This document shows, piece by piece, positions 28,813-38,034 of a stretch of 64,000 bases of DNA. The notes under the pieces are model-generated. The model ran no database searches. It had not been told where the DNA came from and worked only from the letters and a program-made list of their open reading frames with translations. This stretch comes from Methylobacterium sp. J-068 (lineage in GTDB: Bacteria > Pseudomonadota > Alphaproteobacteria > Rhizobiales > Beijerinckiaceae): assembly GCF_022829445.1 (NCBI RefSeq), contig NZ_JAKSXY010000059.1, positions 186,001-250,000 of the forward strand, given 5' to 3'. Position numbers and translations under genes: made by a program. Each line of letters opens with the position of its first letter. Position 1 is the first letter of the stretch.

Positions 28813-29098
28813 TCTTGAACTGGCAATCGAAGAGTCAGGACCGGCAGCGAGACTCCGAACTCAATCCCAGAGGCGTCCGACCTCGATCTGCGCGGCACGC
28901 CGCCAAGGTTTCGGCGTGCGGCCACCCGTCGAGAGCGGCCTTCCGATTGCGGATGAACGGATCGCGCAGTCGCATCCAAGACGAATACTTCATCGTGACA
29001 GCAAGACTTTTGTCTCGCCACGACATTCCAACGCAGACGATACGCTTCAAGAACGGCGCACAAATCAATAACAAGCGCCTCAACCGGAGGAAATCATC

Positions 29099-30877
29099 AT
29101 GGATAGAACCGCTGTCTCCGAGCAGTCGCACGCCGTCGCCGGGGCGAATTCCGGCGCGCACGCCGAATCGACCCATGAGCGCGAACAGACCGATGGCTTC
29201 CATCTCGTCATCGACGCCCTGAAGCTCAACGGCATCACCAACATCTACGGCGTGCCCGGCATCCCGATCACCGATCTCGGCCGCCTCGCGCAGGCCGCCG
29301 GCATGCGCGTCATCTCCTTCCGTCACGAGCAGCATGCCGGCAACGCCGCCGCCATCGCGGGCTTCCTGACGAAGAAGCCCGGCATCTGCCTCACGGTCTC
29401 GGCGCCCGGCTTCCTCAACGGCCTGACGGCGCTCGCCAACGCCACCACCAACTGCTTCCCGATGATCCTGATCTCGGGCTCCTCCGAGCGCGAGATCGTC
29501 GACCTGCAGCAGGGCGACTACGAGGAGATGGACCAGCTCGCCATCGCCAAGCCCCTCTGCAAGGCCGCCTTCCGCGTGCTGCACGCCGCCGATATCGGCA
29601 TCGCCGTCGCGCGCGCCATCCGGGCCGCCGTGTCGGGTCGTCCGGGCGGCGTCTATCTCGACCTGCCCGCCAAGCTGTTCTCCCAGGTGATGGACGCCGA
29701 GGCCGGCGAGAAGTCCCTGGTCAAGGTGATCGATGCCGCGCCCGCGCAGCTTCCCGCGCCCAGCGCCATCGCACGCGCCCTCGACGTGCTGAAGGGTGCC
29801 AAGCGCCCCCTGATCGTGCTCGGCAAGGGTGCCGCCTACGCCCAGGCCGACGAGGAGATCCGCAATCTCGTCGAGCGCAGCGGCATTCCCTACGTGCCCA
29901 TGAGCATGGCCAAGGGCCTCCTGCCCGACACCCACGCCCAGTCCGCCGGCGCGGCGCGCTCCCTGGTACTTAAGGAGGCCGACGTCGTCCTGCTGGTCGG
30001 CGCGCGCCTGAACTGGCTGCTCTCGCACGGCAAGGGCAAGACCTGGGGCGCGCCCGGCTCGAAGAAGTTCATCCAGATCGACATCGAGCCCAAGGAGATG
30101 GATTCCAACGTCGAGATCGTGGCCCCCGTGGTCGGCGACATCGGCTCCTGCGTGTCCGCCCTCCTCGACGGCATGGGCCAGAACTGGCAGGCGCCCCCCG
30201 CTGCCTGGACCGATGCGATCCAGTCCAAGAAGGAGGAGAACCTCTCCAAGATGGCCTCGAAGCTGAAGAAGAACTCGGCTCCGATGGACTTCCACGGCGC
30301 TCTCGGGGCGCTGCGCACCATCATCAAGGAGCGGCCCGACGCGATCCTGGTCAACGAGGGCGCCAACACCCTCGACCTGGCGCGCGGCATCATCGACATG
30401 TACCAGCCGCGCAAGCGCCTCGACGTGGGCACCTGGGGCGTGATGGGCATCGGCATGGGCTTCGCCGTCGCGGCCGCCATCGAGACCGGCAAGCCGGTGC
30501 TGGCGGTCGAGGGCGACAGCGCCTTCGGCTTCTCCGGCATGGAGGTGGAGACGATCTGCCGCTACGACCTGCCGGTCTGCATCGTCGTCTTCAACAACAA
30601 CGGCATCTATCGCGGCACCGACACCGACCCGACCGGTCGCGATCCCGGCACCACGGTCTTCGTGAAGGACTCGCGCTACGACAAGATGATGGAGGCCTTC
30701 GGCGGCGTCGGCGTCAACGTGACGACGCCGGACGAACTCTCCCAGGCCGTCAACGCGGCGATGGATTCGGGCAAGCCGACGCTCATCAACGCGGTGATCG
30801 ACCCGGCCGCCGGCACCGAGAGCGGCAATATCGGCAGCCTCAACCCGACCAGCACGGTGCGCAAGAAGCCGGCCTGA
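29099..30877 (+). CDS. oxc: Oxalyl-CoA decarboxylase
   Basis: Oxc is the thiamine-diphosphate enzyme that turns oxalyl-CoA into formyl-CoA and CO2. The 592-residue protein starts after CGGAGGAAATC and carries a family-unusual charged N-terminal tail of about 30 residues. Order of parts: Pyr domain with the catalytic glutamate E77 in [15 protein letters not shown], a central domain ([15 protein letters not shown]), and the ThDP-binding domain. The latter has [20 protein letters not shown] and ends in [11 protein letters not shown] (about 471-505). The GNIGSLNP C-terminal segment that covers the active site is present. It is followed by frc, so oxc and frc form the core pathway. Confidence 0.97.
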   Translation: MDRTAVSEQSHAVAGANSGAHAESTHEREQTDGFHLVIDALKLNGITNIYGVPGIPITDLGRLAQAAGMRVISFRHEQHAGNAAAIAGFLTKKPGICLTVSAPGFLNGLTALANATTNCFPMILISGSSEREIVDLQQGDYEEMDQLAIAKPLCKAAFRVLHAADIGIAVARAIRAAVSGRPGGVYLDLPAKLFSQVMDAEAGEKSLVKVIDAAPAQLPAPSAIARALDVLKGAKRPLIVLGKGAAYAQADEEIRNLVERSGIPYVPMSMAKGLLPDTHAQSAGAARSLVLKEADVVLLVGARLNWLLSHGKGKTWGAPGSKKFIQIDIEPKEMDSNVEIVAPVVGDIGSCVSALLDGMGQNWQAPPAAWTDAIQSKKEENLSKMASKLKKNSAPMDFHGALGALRTIIKERPDAILVNEGANTLDLARGIIDMYQPRKRLDVGTWGVMGIGMGFAVAAAIETGKPVLAVEGDSAFGFSGMEVETICRYDLPVCIVVFNNNGIYRGTDTDPTGRDPGTTVFVKDSRYDKMMEAFGGVGVNVTTPDELSQAVNAAMDSGKPTLINAVIDPAAGTESGNIGSLNPTSTVRKKPA

Positions 30878-30929
30878 CCCGGACGCGGCTCTCCGCCCCC
30901 GACTCCGCTCACCGACCCGCGACGCGCCG

Positions 30930-31076
30930 GCCCTCCTCCCCGTCGTGGGGAGGAGTTTGAGGCGGGGCGGGTCGGGCGGCCCTTCCGGGTGCGACCGCTG
31001 GGCGGAACCACCCACACCCCCGACCCCTCCCCACAAGGGGGAGGGAGCACGCCTCGCCCGGACTCGGGCGAGGCGT
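30930..31076. repeat. Stem-loop cluster between oxc and frc
   Basis: Three hairpins follow one another: CTCCTCCCC/GGGGAGGAG (about 30933-30955), CCCTCCCC/GGGGGAGGG (about 31022-31044) and GCCTCGCCC/GGGCGAGGC (about 31050-31074). They occupy most of the 229-base gap. They may stabilise or separate the oxc and frc parts of the message. Confidence 0.65.
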
Positions 31077-31106
31077 CCCCTTTGGCCCCGGAATCGGGTG
31101 GGACCC

Positions 31107-32381
31107 ATGAAAGCCCTGGAAGGCGTCAAGATCCTCGACTTCACCCATGTCCAGTCCGGGCCGACCTGCACGCAGTTGCTGGCCTGGTTCGGAGCCGACG
31201 TGATCAAGGTCGAGCGGCCCGGCGTGGGGGATGCCACCCGCCAGCAATTGCAAGACATTCCCGACGTGGACAGCCTCTATTTCACGATGCTGAACCACAA
31301 CAAGCGCTCCATCACCCTCGACACCAAGAACCCGAAGGGCATCGAGGTGCTCTGGCGCTTGATCGGGGAATGCGATGTTCTCGTGGAGAATTTCGCCCCC
31401 GGCGCGCTGGCCCGGATGGGTCTGACCTGGGAGGCGATCCACGCGGCCAACCCGCGCATGATCCTGGCCTCGGTGAAGGGGTTCGGCCCGGGCGCCTACG
31501 AGAACTGCAAGGTCTACGAGAACGTCGCCCAATGCGTCGGGGGCGCCGCCTCGACCACCGGTTTCCGCACCGACATCCCGATGGTGACCGGCGCGCAGAT
31601 CGGCGATTCCGGCACGGGGCTCCACCTCGCGCTCGGGATCGTCACGGCCCTCTACCACCGGACCCAGAGCGGCCTCGGCCAGCGGGTCGACTGCGCCATG
31701 CAGGACGGCGTGCTCAACCTCTGTCGGGTGAAGCTCCGCGATCAGCAGCGCCTCGAGCGCGGCCCCCTGCCGGAATACAGCCAGTTCGGCGAAGGGATCT
31801 CCTTCGGGGATTCGGTGCCGCGCGCCGGCAACGATTCCGGCGGCGGTCAGCCCGGCCGCATCCTGAAGTGCAAGGGCTGGGAGACGGACCCCAACGCCTA
31901 CATCTATTTCATCACGCAAGGGGCGGTGTGGCCGCAGATCTGCGACGTCATCGGTGAGCCCGCCTGGGCGACGCATCCGGACTACGCCACGCCGAAGGCC
32001 CGCCTGCCCCATCTCAACGAGATCTTCACCCGCATCGAATCCTGGACGATGTCGAAGACCAAGTTCGAGGCGATGGAGATCCTCAACGCTCTCCACGTGC
32101 CCTGCGGCCCCATCCTGTCGATGAAGGAGATCGCCGAGGACGAGTCCCTGCGAAAGTCGGGCACCGTCGTCGAGGTCGATCATCCGACGCGGGGCAAGTA
32201 TCTCACCGTGGGCAATCCCATCCGGCTCTCGGCGAGCGAGACCGAGATCACGCGCTCGCCCCTTCTCGGCGAGCACACCGACGAGATCCTGCGCACGGTG
32301 CTCGGTTACTCGGACGCCGATTGTCTCGGAATCGCCGAATCCGGCGCGATCGGCTCTGTCGCGAGGATCGCGGCGGAATAG
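31107..32381 (+). CDS. frc: Formyl-CoA:oxalate CoA-transferase
   Basis: Frc moves CoA from formyl-CoA to oxalate, feeding Oxc and releasing formate. The 424-residue class III CoA-transferase shows the N-terminal [28 protein letters not shown] signature (given in parts), the nucleophilic aspartate D167 in [10 protein letters not shown], and the glycine loop SGGGQPG that opens and closes over the active site. It ends with about 20 residues beyond the usual family end. It follows oxc in the same direction and is closed by a strong terminator. A close paralogue lies at 40.3 kb. Confidence 0.95.
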   Translation: MKALEGVKILDFTHVQSGPTCTQLLAWFGADVIKVERPGVGDATRQQLQDIPDVDSLYFTMLNHNKRSITLDTKNPKGIEVLWRLIGECDVLVENFAPGALARMGLTWEAIHAANPRMILASVKGFGPGAYENCKVYENVAQCVGGAASTTGFRTDIPMVTGAQIGDSGTGLHLALGIVTALYHRTQSGLGQRVDCAMQDGVLNLCRVKLRDQQRLERGPLPEYSQFGEGISFGDSVPRAGNDSGGGQPGRILKCKGWETDPNAYIYFITQGAVWPQICDVIGEPAWATHPDYATPKARLPHLNEIFTRIESWTMSKTKFEAMEILNALHVPCGPILSMKEIAEDESLRKSGTVVEVDHPTRGKYLTVGNPIRLSASETEITRSPLLGEHTDEILRTVLGYSDADCLGIAESGAIGSVARIAAE

Positions 32382-32411
32382 ACCCTCGGCCTCGTTCCGA
32401 ACTCCTCTCCT

Positions 32412-32454
32412 GACTCGCGCGGTATCGATCCCCTCGATATCGCGCGTCTTTTTT
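32412..32454 (+). terminator. Intrinsic terminator of the oxc-frc transcript
   Basis: A GC-rich stem (32416-32428 with 32434-32446, loop TCCCC) with one G-T pair is followed by six T residues (32449-32454). Confidence 0.85.
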
Positions 32455-32487
32455 CAGGAGCCTTCCCTTCACCGATTCGTCGGCGGC

Positions 32488-32649
32488 TCAGGCGATGCCG
32501 GCGAAACGCCCGTTGACGCTGCCGACCACGACGTCGTTGCGGCCCTCGGCCGTGCCGGAATCCTGCGACATCCAATCGGCGACCTTCATGACGAGAACGA
32601 CCTGAAGCGCGATCAGGCTGACGGTCGTGACGACGATGGATGCGAGCAC
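32488..32649 (-). CDS. Small single-helix membrane protein of the oxalate locus
   Basis: A 53-residue protein starting at GTG 32649, with GAGGGGG placed before it. Residues 2-27 (LASIVVTTVSLIALQVVLVMK) form one membrane helix; the rest is a short polar tail (WMSQDSGTAEGRNDVVV). The frame is open for another 46 codons upstream, but a GGTATACC operator-like element lies there and the upstream residues look unrelated, so the short form is favoured. It is the last of four minus-strand genes between frc and oxlT. Function unknown; a subunit or regulator of a membrane protein in the locus is possible. Confidence 0.5.
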   Translation of the reverse strand: MLASIVVTTVSLIALQVVLVMKVADWMSQDSGTAEGRNDVVVGSVNGRFAGIA

Positions 32650-32705
32650 GGTGAACCCCCTCGATGCATATTGCACCGCCGTTGTGACATGCTGCGTCGC
32701 AAGGA

Positions 32706-32728
32706 GGTATACCACATCCCATACACCA
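32706..32728 (-). promoter_or_regulatory. GntR-type operator-like element (site 4)
   Basis: GGTATACCACATCCCATACACC carries the palindrome GGTATACC and an outward second half-site. It lies 57 bases upstream of the 53-residue membrane protein and shares GGTATNCCACAT with the site before oxlT. Confidence 0.45.
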
Positions 32729-32783
32729 GCTTTGCCTTGGGAGCATGACTGGTCGCGCGCCGGGTCGTGAAAGCCGCCCGTTG

Positions 32784-34586
32784 TCACGATGATACCGCCT
32801 GCCCCCAGGCGCCGAGCGTGCGGGCGTCCCGCCGTCGCAACACCTCGCCGGCATCGGCGACCGGCGCCGTCGGTCGCAGTCCCAGGGCCGTGAGGACGCC
32901 GCCGATCACGCCGCCATCGATCCCCTCAAGGGCGAGGCTGGTCAGGCGACCCTGGTCCAGCCGGGCGAGGACGCGTCCGGTGGCGTGGTCGGCGAATCGG
33001 ATCGTGGTCATTCGCCGAACGCAGTCGCGCAGGAAGCGCATGTCGCCGGGGGCATCCCGCGCCGGCACGCCGAGATAGACGTCGTCCGGGCATTGCGCCT
33101 GGATGTTGATGGCCCGGTAGCGGTCGATGTCGAACAGGAACCCGACATCAAGGATGTTCATGACGCCGTTCGCGCCGTAGGCGATCGTGCGTGGCCGCTC
33201 GCCCTCCGGCACGCTGTTGTCCAGGAACTCGAAGTAGACCTCCTTGTCCGGACGCAGCACCCAGGTGAAAAACAGGCGCGGCATGCCCGTATAGGCCTCG
33301 ACATTGTGGGCGAGGAGGTCCTCCACGGCCTTGTAGCGGCCGAACTGCTCGCCGCGTTTCCAGGCCCGCTCCACGGTGGCATCCGGCGGCGTGATCATGA
33401 ATTGCATATAGACCTGGTGTCCGAAGCGGGTGAGGAGCTGGCCGCCCATCTCGGTGCCGGGATTGACCGTGAAGCTGTCGAAGCGGAAGCGGTCGATGAG
33501 CAGGTGCGAGATGCGGCAGGCATCGGCCTTGCGCGCCATGTATCCATCGAGCTTGCGATCGACGATCTCGACCTCGTGCCCCGTCAGCGGCCCGGCATAG
33601 CGACGAGCCTCCCCGAGGCTGTCGTAATCCAGCAGGAACTTGCGCCAGACATCCGGCGTGATCAGCGCGAAATCCGACCAGTCGAGTCCCAGAGCCTGCG
33701 TCAGCGCCCGTTGATAGGGCCGGATCGTGCTCTTGCCCGAGGCCGACGAGCCCTTCACGTTCATGATGACGGGGGAAGCCTGCGGGTTGAGCCGAACGAA
33801 GCCCTCGCGGTCGACCACCTCCTGCACCCAGGGCTCGATCATCTCGCCGAGCGCCTGACTGCCGTAGCCGTTCGAGACCAGGGTGCCCGCGAGTACGGTC
33901 AGCAGGTCCTTGTCACGGATGAGGAATCCGCGTCGCCCGATCAGGCTCGCGACCACGCTTCGCAGCGCCGCGCAGGCCGCGAGGTCGAGGGGGTCGCCGG
34001 ATGCCGTGGCCCGCTGCTGCCAATCCGCGAGGTGCCGCTCGGCGCGGGTCTCGGGATCGGCGGGAAGGCGCCGTGGCGAATCGGGCCGCCGCCGCCGAAA
34101 CAGGCTGGCCCAGCCCCGGGGACGCGACGGCGCGGTCCCCACGGAGGATTGCGGCTCGCCCAGCATCGCGGCGATCTCGACCGCGAGCAAGGCATCGGAC
34201 CGCGCGCGAATGGCCGCGAGGTGCGCATCGAGCGACGCGGCATGCGCGGCGATCCCGCCGCGCAGGATCGCCGCGACGATCGCCCGGAAATTCACCCCGA
34301 GATCGCCGTAGGTCTGCCCGACCGGAACCGAGAAATCCGCCATCACGCGGATCAGCACCTCGTGGACGACGAGACGCCCGGCCCGGAAGCGGACGAGCTG
34401 CGTCGGTGACAGGCCGCTGACGTCGCCCATCTCGAAGGCTTGGCCGAGGGAGGTCTCGACATGCTCGGGCCGGAACACCGTCGCCAGGGGCAGGATGGCG
34501 CGCGGCAGGCTCGATTCGAGGCCGGGATTCCAGGGCCCATAGGCGGAATCCCGACAGGGCCGTGCAGGAAGCGCGCGGGCGTCCAT
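32784..34586 (-). CDS. Uncharacterised 600-residue P-loop protein with zeta-toxin-like kinase domain
   Basis: The C-terminal half carries a clear Walker A, NVKGSSASGKSTIRPYQ (about 270-286). It is followed by ALITPDVWRKFLLDYDSLGEARRY, HEVEIVDRKLDGYMARK and an arginine-rich lid ERAWKRGEQFGRYKAVEDLL. That order is like zeta-toxin or UMP/UDP-sugar kinase folds. The N-terminal 200 residues are helical and unfamiliar, with a basic Arg/Pro linker near 155-175. There is no signal peptide. It sits in the minus-strand set CBS protein, small protein, this gene, one-helix protein, inside the oxalate locus. A toxin role is unlikely without an antitoxin; a phosphotransferase acting on a metabolite or nucleotide is possible. 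Confidence 0.75.
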   Translation of the reverse strand: MDARALPARPCRDSAYGPWNPGLESSLPRAILPLATVFRPEHVETSLGQAFEMGDVSGLSPTQLVRFRAGRLVVHEVLIRVMADFSVPVGQTYGDLGVNFRAIVAAILRGGIAAHAASLDAHLAAIRARSDALLAVEIAAMLGEPQSSVGTAPSRPRGWASLFRRRRPDSPRRLPADPETRAERHLADWQQRATASGDPLDLAACAALRSVVASLIGRRGFLIRDKDLLTVLAGTLVSNGYGSQALGEMIEPWVQEVVDREGFVRLNPQASPVIMNVKGSSASGKSTIRPYQRALTQALGLDWSDFALITPDVWRKFLLDYDSLGEARRYAGPLTGHEVEIVDRKLDGYMARKADACRISHLLIDRFRFDSFTVNPGTEMGGQLLTRFGHQVYMQFMITPPDATVERAWKRGEQFGRYKAVEDLLAHNVEAYTGMPRLFFTWVLRPDKEVYFEFLDNSVPEGERPRTIAYGANGVMNILDVGFLFDIDRYRAINIQAQCPDDVYLGVPARDAPGDMRFLRDCVRRMTTIRFADHATGRVLARLDQGRLTSLALEGIDGGVIGGVLTALGLRPTAPVADAGEVLRRRDARTLGAWGQAVSS

Positions 34587-34661
34587 CGCTCACCGCTCCA
34601 TCCGTTTAGAACATGAGCCCGAACCGGTCGGCCTTACCGGTCTCCGATGCGGATCGGGCGC

Positions 34662-34943
34662 TCAGGCGGCCTGGGTCTCGTCGATGACCTCTAGGCGGAG
34701 CTGGTACTGGTCGCCCCAGAGTTCGCCGGCCTTCTGATACCAGGCGGTATCGTAGAACACCCGGCAGCAGAACTCGCTGGTCCAGATGCAGACCGCGATC
34801 AGCCGGCCGTCGACCACCTTGACGTGTCGGCTGATGAGGCCGCCGGTGATCCCGGTGGAGGGGCACATGTCGATGCTGGTCATCCCGTAGCTGTTCTCGC
34901 CGCTGAAGATCACGGGGCAGTCGAGGATCGCCAGATAACGCAT
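34662..34943 (-). CDS. Small conserved-looking protein, possible dimeric alpha-beta barrel fold
   Basis: A 93-residue protein starting MRYLAILDCPVIFSG after GAGAAGGAAA. It has five cysteines (for example DMCPSTG, AVCIWTSEFCCRVF). The pattern GGLISRHVKVVDGRLIAVCIW then FYDTAWYQKAGELWG then LRLEVID recalls small ABM/YdhR-type monooxygenase-fold proteins, but this is a weak resemblance. It lies 75 bases before the P-loop gene on the same strand, within the oxalate locus. Confidence 0.65.
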   Translation of the reverse strand: MRYLAILDCPVIFSGENSYGMTSIDMCPSTGITGGLISRHVKVVDGRLIAVCIWTSEFCCRVFYDTAWYQKAGELWGDQYQLRLEVIDETQAA

Positions 34944-35063
34944 AGTGCCGTTTCCTTCTCTCACAACCCGAAGGCCACGCGGCGCCGACGGGCAAGCGTC
35001 AAAACCTGTATTCAAACGTCTACAGGGTCAAGATCGTGCCATCGCCAAAAGTATTGCGTGGCA

Positions 35064-35077
35064 CAATAACGTTATTG
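35064..35077. promoter_or_regulatory. Perfect 14-bp palindrome upstream of the small cysteine-rich protein
   Basis: CAATAACGTTATTG is a perfect inverted repeat 121 bases upstream of the start at 34943. It differs from the TGGTAT sites, so it may bind a second regulator. Confidence 0.4.
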
Positions 35078-35133
35078 CAGCGCATGATCTTTCGAGCGTG
35101 CCCTTCAGCGGCCGTCAGTTCGCGATCCATGCG

Positions 35134-35577
35134 TCACGCTCGCAGACCACGGGATCTCCAGTCCTCAGGCGCCCCCGTCCGGCCCGGATCCTCGGCGACA
35201 CAATCCCAGATGCTCTGAACCGAGTGCAGGCACAGCCCGTCCATGATCGCGATGTGGTTGGTCTTGTGGGCGCAGAAGGCTTGCAGCCGGTCGGCCGGCG
35301 TGGTCCGGACGTCGACAGAGACGAAGTCGTTCGTCGTCAGCATCCAGACGAGACGGTCGAGAACATCGAGGCCCTGTTCGGCCATCGCGCGGAAGATCTC
35401 GCGCTCGGTCAGGATGCCGATGAAGGCGCCGTCGCAATCCTCGCGGTCACCGTCGACGACGATCACGGCATCCACCTCCGGATCGGACAGGACGCGCACG
35501 GCATCCCGCACCGAGCGGTTCATGCGGAGATAGCGCACGCCGTCGGTCCTGCTGCCGGTCTGCTGGCTTGCCGTCAC
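35134..35577 (-). CDS. CBS-domain pair protein
   Basis: 147 residues made of two CBS motifs. CBS 1 is about 12-75 (VRYLRMNRSVRDAVRVLSDPEVDAVIVVDGD, FIGILTEREIFRAM) and CBS 2 about 80-140 (MLTTNDFVSVDVRTTPADRLQAFCAHKTNHIAIMDG). Such pairs bind adenine nucleotides and regulate a partner. The start is GTG at 35577 with CGGAGGAGCC upstream; the open frame further upstream covers the promoter element at 35621. It heads the minus-strand set in the oxalate block and may gauge energy state for it. Confidence 0.8.
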   Translation of the reverse strand: MTASQQTGSRTDGVRYLRMNRSVRDAVRVLSDPEVDAVIVVDGDREDCDGAFIGILTEREIFRAMAEQGLDVLDRLVWMLTTNDFVSVDVRTTPADRLQAFCAHKTNHIAIMDGLCLHSVQSIWDCVAEDPGRTGAPEDWRSRGLRA

Positions 35578-35620
35578 GGCGCGGCTCCTCCGAACGCAAC
35601 GAATTCTTGTTGCCTCCACG

Positions 35621-35631
35621 CTGGTATACAG
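35621..35631 (-). promoter_or_regulatory. GntR-type operator-like element (site 5)
   Basis: CTGGTATACAG lies 44 bases upstream of the CBS-protein start. It matches TGGTATNCCA at eight of ten positions. Confidence 0.4.
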
Positions 35632-36279
35632 AATTTCAGCTGTCAACGGACGAGGGGAACTATCCTGCATCGAACGTGAGACAGAAACCTCGTTCTGTCG
35701 TGCGGTCCCCCGGGACGTTCCTCATCCGCCGTGCGGTCCGGTGACAGATTTTTCCACTTTCGAGCGGAAATTTTACGCTGCGACGCAGCATAAACGGGTC
35801 CTTGCGATTGCGCGCCGACCTGAAGCGCTCCGATCGCCGGTGATGGACCCGGGCGCGAGGCGCCGCACCGAGAACCCGGGCGATGGGCGCAAGACCTTGC
35901 ACGATCTTTCATTCCACCCCTGGGCCTCGCATGCGGCGCGGCGTTGCCGACGGGACCGGAATCGATCCGGTCGGCGGGCTTCGAACCCATCGACCGGCTC
36001 GATTCACGACGCGAAACAGCCCCTGAAACCGAGCCGCGATCTACTTCCCGACGCTTCAGGGAAGCTTCACGCAGCAAGAAAAAGCGGGTTCGCGGCCCCT
36101 TCTGTTGCATTGCGGGATCAAATTTTCGGGATGAAACTCTTGACGACCGCGACGTCGCGAGGGAGGCTGGTATTCCACATACCAAGCCGGCATCAAGCTC
36201 GGCGCCAGCGGCCTTGACGCGAATGACGGTCGAAGAACCGCACGCGTCCTTCGTTCCAACGGAACTATCGGAGGAAAGC
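35632..36279. promoter_or_regulatory. Upstream region of oxlT with GntR-type operator-like element (site 3)
   Basis: No gene is seen in this gap. TGGTAT-TCCAC-ATACCA at 36168-36184 is an inverted repeat 96 bases before oxlT and contains TGGTATTCCA. A second dyad, TTTACGCTGCGACGCAGCATAAA in two arms, sits at 35772-35794 and may belong to the other gene direction. Confidence 0.5.
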
Positions 36280-37596
36280 ATGTCCAGGACGGAAACCACG
36301 ACCGAGCGCGTATCCGACGGCTATCGATGGGGACAGCTCGTCATCGGCGTCATCTGCATGGTGATGATCGCCAACCTGCAATACGGCTGGACGTTCTTCG
36401 TCCCCGACATCCAGAAGAAGTTCGGCTTCGATCGCGCCGCGATCCAGTGGGCCTTCACCCTGTTCGTGCTCTTCGAGACCTGGCTGGTTCCGGTCGAGGG
36501 CTGGTTCGTGGACAAGTACGGCCCGCGCGTCGTGGTGCTGTTCGGCGGCCTCCTCTGCGGCATCGGCTGGGTGATCAATTCCTACGCCACCTCGCTGAAC
36601 ATGTTCTATCTCGGCCAGGTCGTCGCCGGCATCGGCGCGGGCGCGGTCTACGGCACCTGCGTGGGCTCGGCCCTGAAGTGGTTCCCGGACAAGCGAGGTC
36701 TCGCCGCCGGCATCATCGCCGCCGGCTTCGGCGCCGGCTCGGCGCTGACCGTCGCCCCCATCCAGTGGATGATCGCCGACCACGGCTTCCAGGCCGCGTT
36801 CTTCAACTTCGGCATCGGCCAGGGCCTCGTCGTCTGCGCGCTCGCCTTCTTCTTCACCTCGCCGAAGAAGGGCCAGGTTCCGGAGGTCGTCGCCAACGCC
36901 AACATCATCCAGACCCGGCGCAACTACACCCCCGGTGAAGTGGCCCGCCAGCCGATCTTCTGGCTGATGTACTTCATGTTCGTCATCGTGGGCGCCGGCG
37001 GCCTGATGATCACCGCCAACCTCAAGCCCATCGCCTCCGACATCGGCGTCGACAAGGTGCCGGTGACGATCATGGGCATCACCATGGTGGCGATCACCTT
37101 CGCGGCCACCATCGACCGGGTGCTCAACGGCCTGACCCGCCCCTTCTTCGGCTGGGTCTCGGACAAGATCGGCCGCGAGAACACGATGTTCATCGCCTTC
37201 GCCATGGAAGGCTTCGGCATCTACATGCTCTACCTCTGGGGCCATGACCCGCTGTGGTTCGTGCTGCTCTCGGGCTTCGTGTTCTTCGCCTGGGGCGAGA
37301 TCTACTCCCTCTTCCCCTCGACCTGCACGGACACCTTCGGCACCAAGTTCGCCGCCACCAACGCCGGCCTGCTCTACACGGCCAAGGGTACGGCGGCCCT
37401 CCTCGTGCCGGTGGCGAACTACCTCCAGCAGGCGACCAACAGCTGGGACGGCGTGTTCCTGGTGGCGGCCGGCGCCAACGTCCTGGCCTCGCTCCTCGCC
37501 ATCGCGGTGCTGAAGCCCTGGCGCAAGCGGGTGGTGGCCCAGGCGCTCGCGGTCTCCGACGACGCCAAGCCCGCGCCCCGCGTCGTGGTGGCCTGA
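36280..37596 (+). CDS. oxlT: Oxalate/formate antiporter, OFA family (MFS)
   Basis: A 438-residue inner-membrane transporter of twelve helices that swaps external oxalate for internal formate. Family marks are ANLQYGWTFFVPDIQKKFGFDRAAIQWAFTLF (in parts), the helix-2/3 loop VDKYGPRVVVLFGG, GIGAGAVYGTCVGSALKWFPDKRGLAAG and GEIYSLFPSTCTDTFGTKFA. A short basic C-terminus ends it. Start ATG follows CGGAGGAAAG. The protein completes the pathway with Frc and Oxc: oxalate in, formate out or on to formate oxidation. Confidence 0.93.
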   Translation: MSRTETTTERVSDGYRWGQLVIGVICMVMIANLQYGWTFFVPDIQKKFGFDRAAIQWAFTLFVLFETWLVPVEGWFVDKYGPRVVVLFGGLLCGIGWVINSYATSLNMFYLGQVVAGIGAGAVYGTCVGSALKWFPDKRGLAAGIIAAGFGAGSALTVAPIQWMIADHGFQAAFFNFGIGQGLVVCALAFFFTSPKKGQVPEVVANANIIQTRRNYTPGEVARQPIFWLMYFMFVIVGAGGLMITANLKPIASDIGVDKVPVTIMGITMVAITFAATIDRVLNGLTRPFFGWVSDKIGRENTMFIAFAMEGFGIYMLYLWGHDPLWFVLLSGFVFFAWGEIYSLFPSTCTDTFGTKFAATNAGLLYTAKGTAALLVPVANYLQQATNSWDGVFLVAAGANVLASLLAIAVLKPWRKRVVAQALAVSDDAKPAPRVVVA

Positions 37597-37707
37597 CGGC
37601 TCGAACCACGATCGTCATCGCGAAGCGCGGGGGCCGGACGCCACGTCCAGGCCCCCGCGCCGTTTCCAGGACCGACACGATCCCTCATCGTCCCGCAGGA
37701 GTGCCCG

Positions 37708-38034
37708 ATGCCACCGCTTCCCTGGAGCCCGATGCACACGGCCCCTTCGGTCGCCGACCGGGTCTGGCTCAACCACCTCACCCTCGGCCCGATCCTGGCG
37801 GAAGGCCGGCCCGGTCGCTGGTACGCTCCGAGCGCGGCGCGTCAGGTCTGGCGCTGGTACCGGCCGGCGGGGGCGGAGGCGCTGGAACCCTTCAGCGGCT
37901 GGCTTCCGTTCGAGGCCCTGGCCGTGGAGCAGGCCGGCGAGGAAGCGCCGGCCGAAACCGATCCGTTCGGCGGCCTCAGCGGCGCGCGTCCGTCGCCATC
38001 CGGACGGCGAGCGCCGCCAGCGCCGTTCCCATGA
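37708..38034 (+). CDS. Small hypothetical protein downstream of oxlT
   Basis: 108 residues beginning MPPLPWSPMHTAP after CAGGAGTGCCCG. The middle VWLNHLTLGPILAEGRPGRWYAPSAARQVWRWYRP is tryptophan-rich and the C-terminus is Pro/Ala/Ser-rich. It overlaps the 3' end of the convergent lysE-like gene by 59 bases; the overlapping tail may be shorter in reality. I do not recognise it. Codon use and the ribosome binding site support translation. Confidence 0.5.
   Translation: MPPLPWSPMHTAPSVADRVWLNHLTLGPILAEGRPGRWYAPSAARQVWRWYRPAGAEALEPFSGWLPFEALAVEQAGEEAPAETDPFGGLSGARPSPSGRRAPPAPFP

Noticed and set aside
32784-34586. Zeta-toxin of a toxin-antitoxin pair
   Set aside because: The protein is much longer than zeta toxins and no small antitoxin gene is adjacent; kept as a P-loop protein of unknown function.
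35059-35079. TGGCAC...TTGCA as a sigma-54 promoter
   Set aside because: The spacing between the GG and GC elements is too large for sigma-54; the perfect palindrome between them explains the sequence better.
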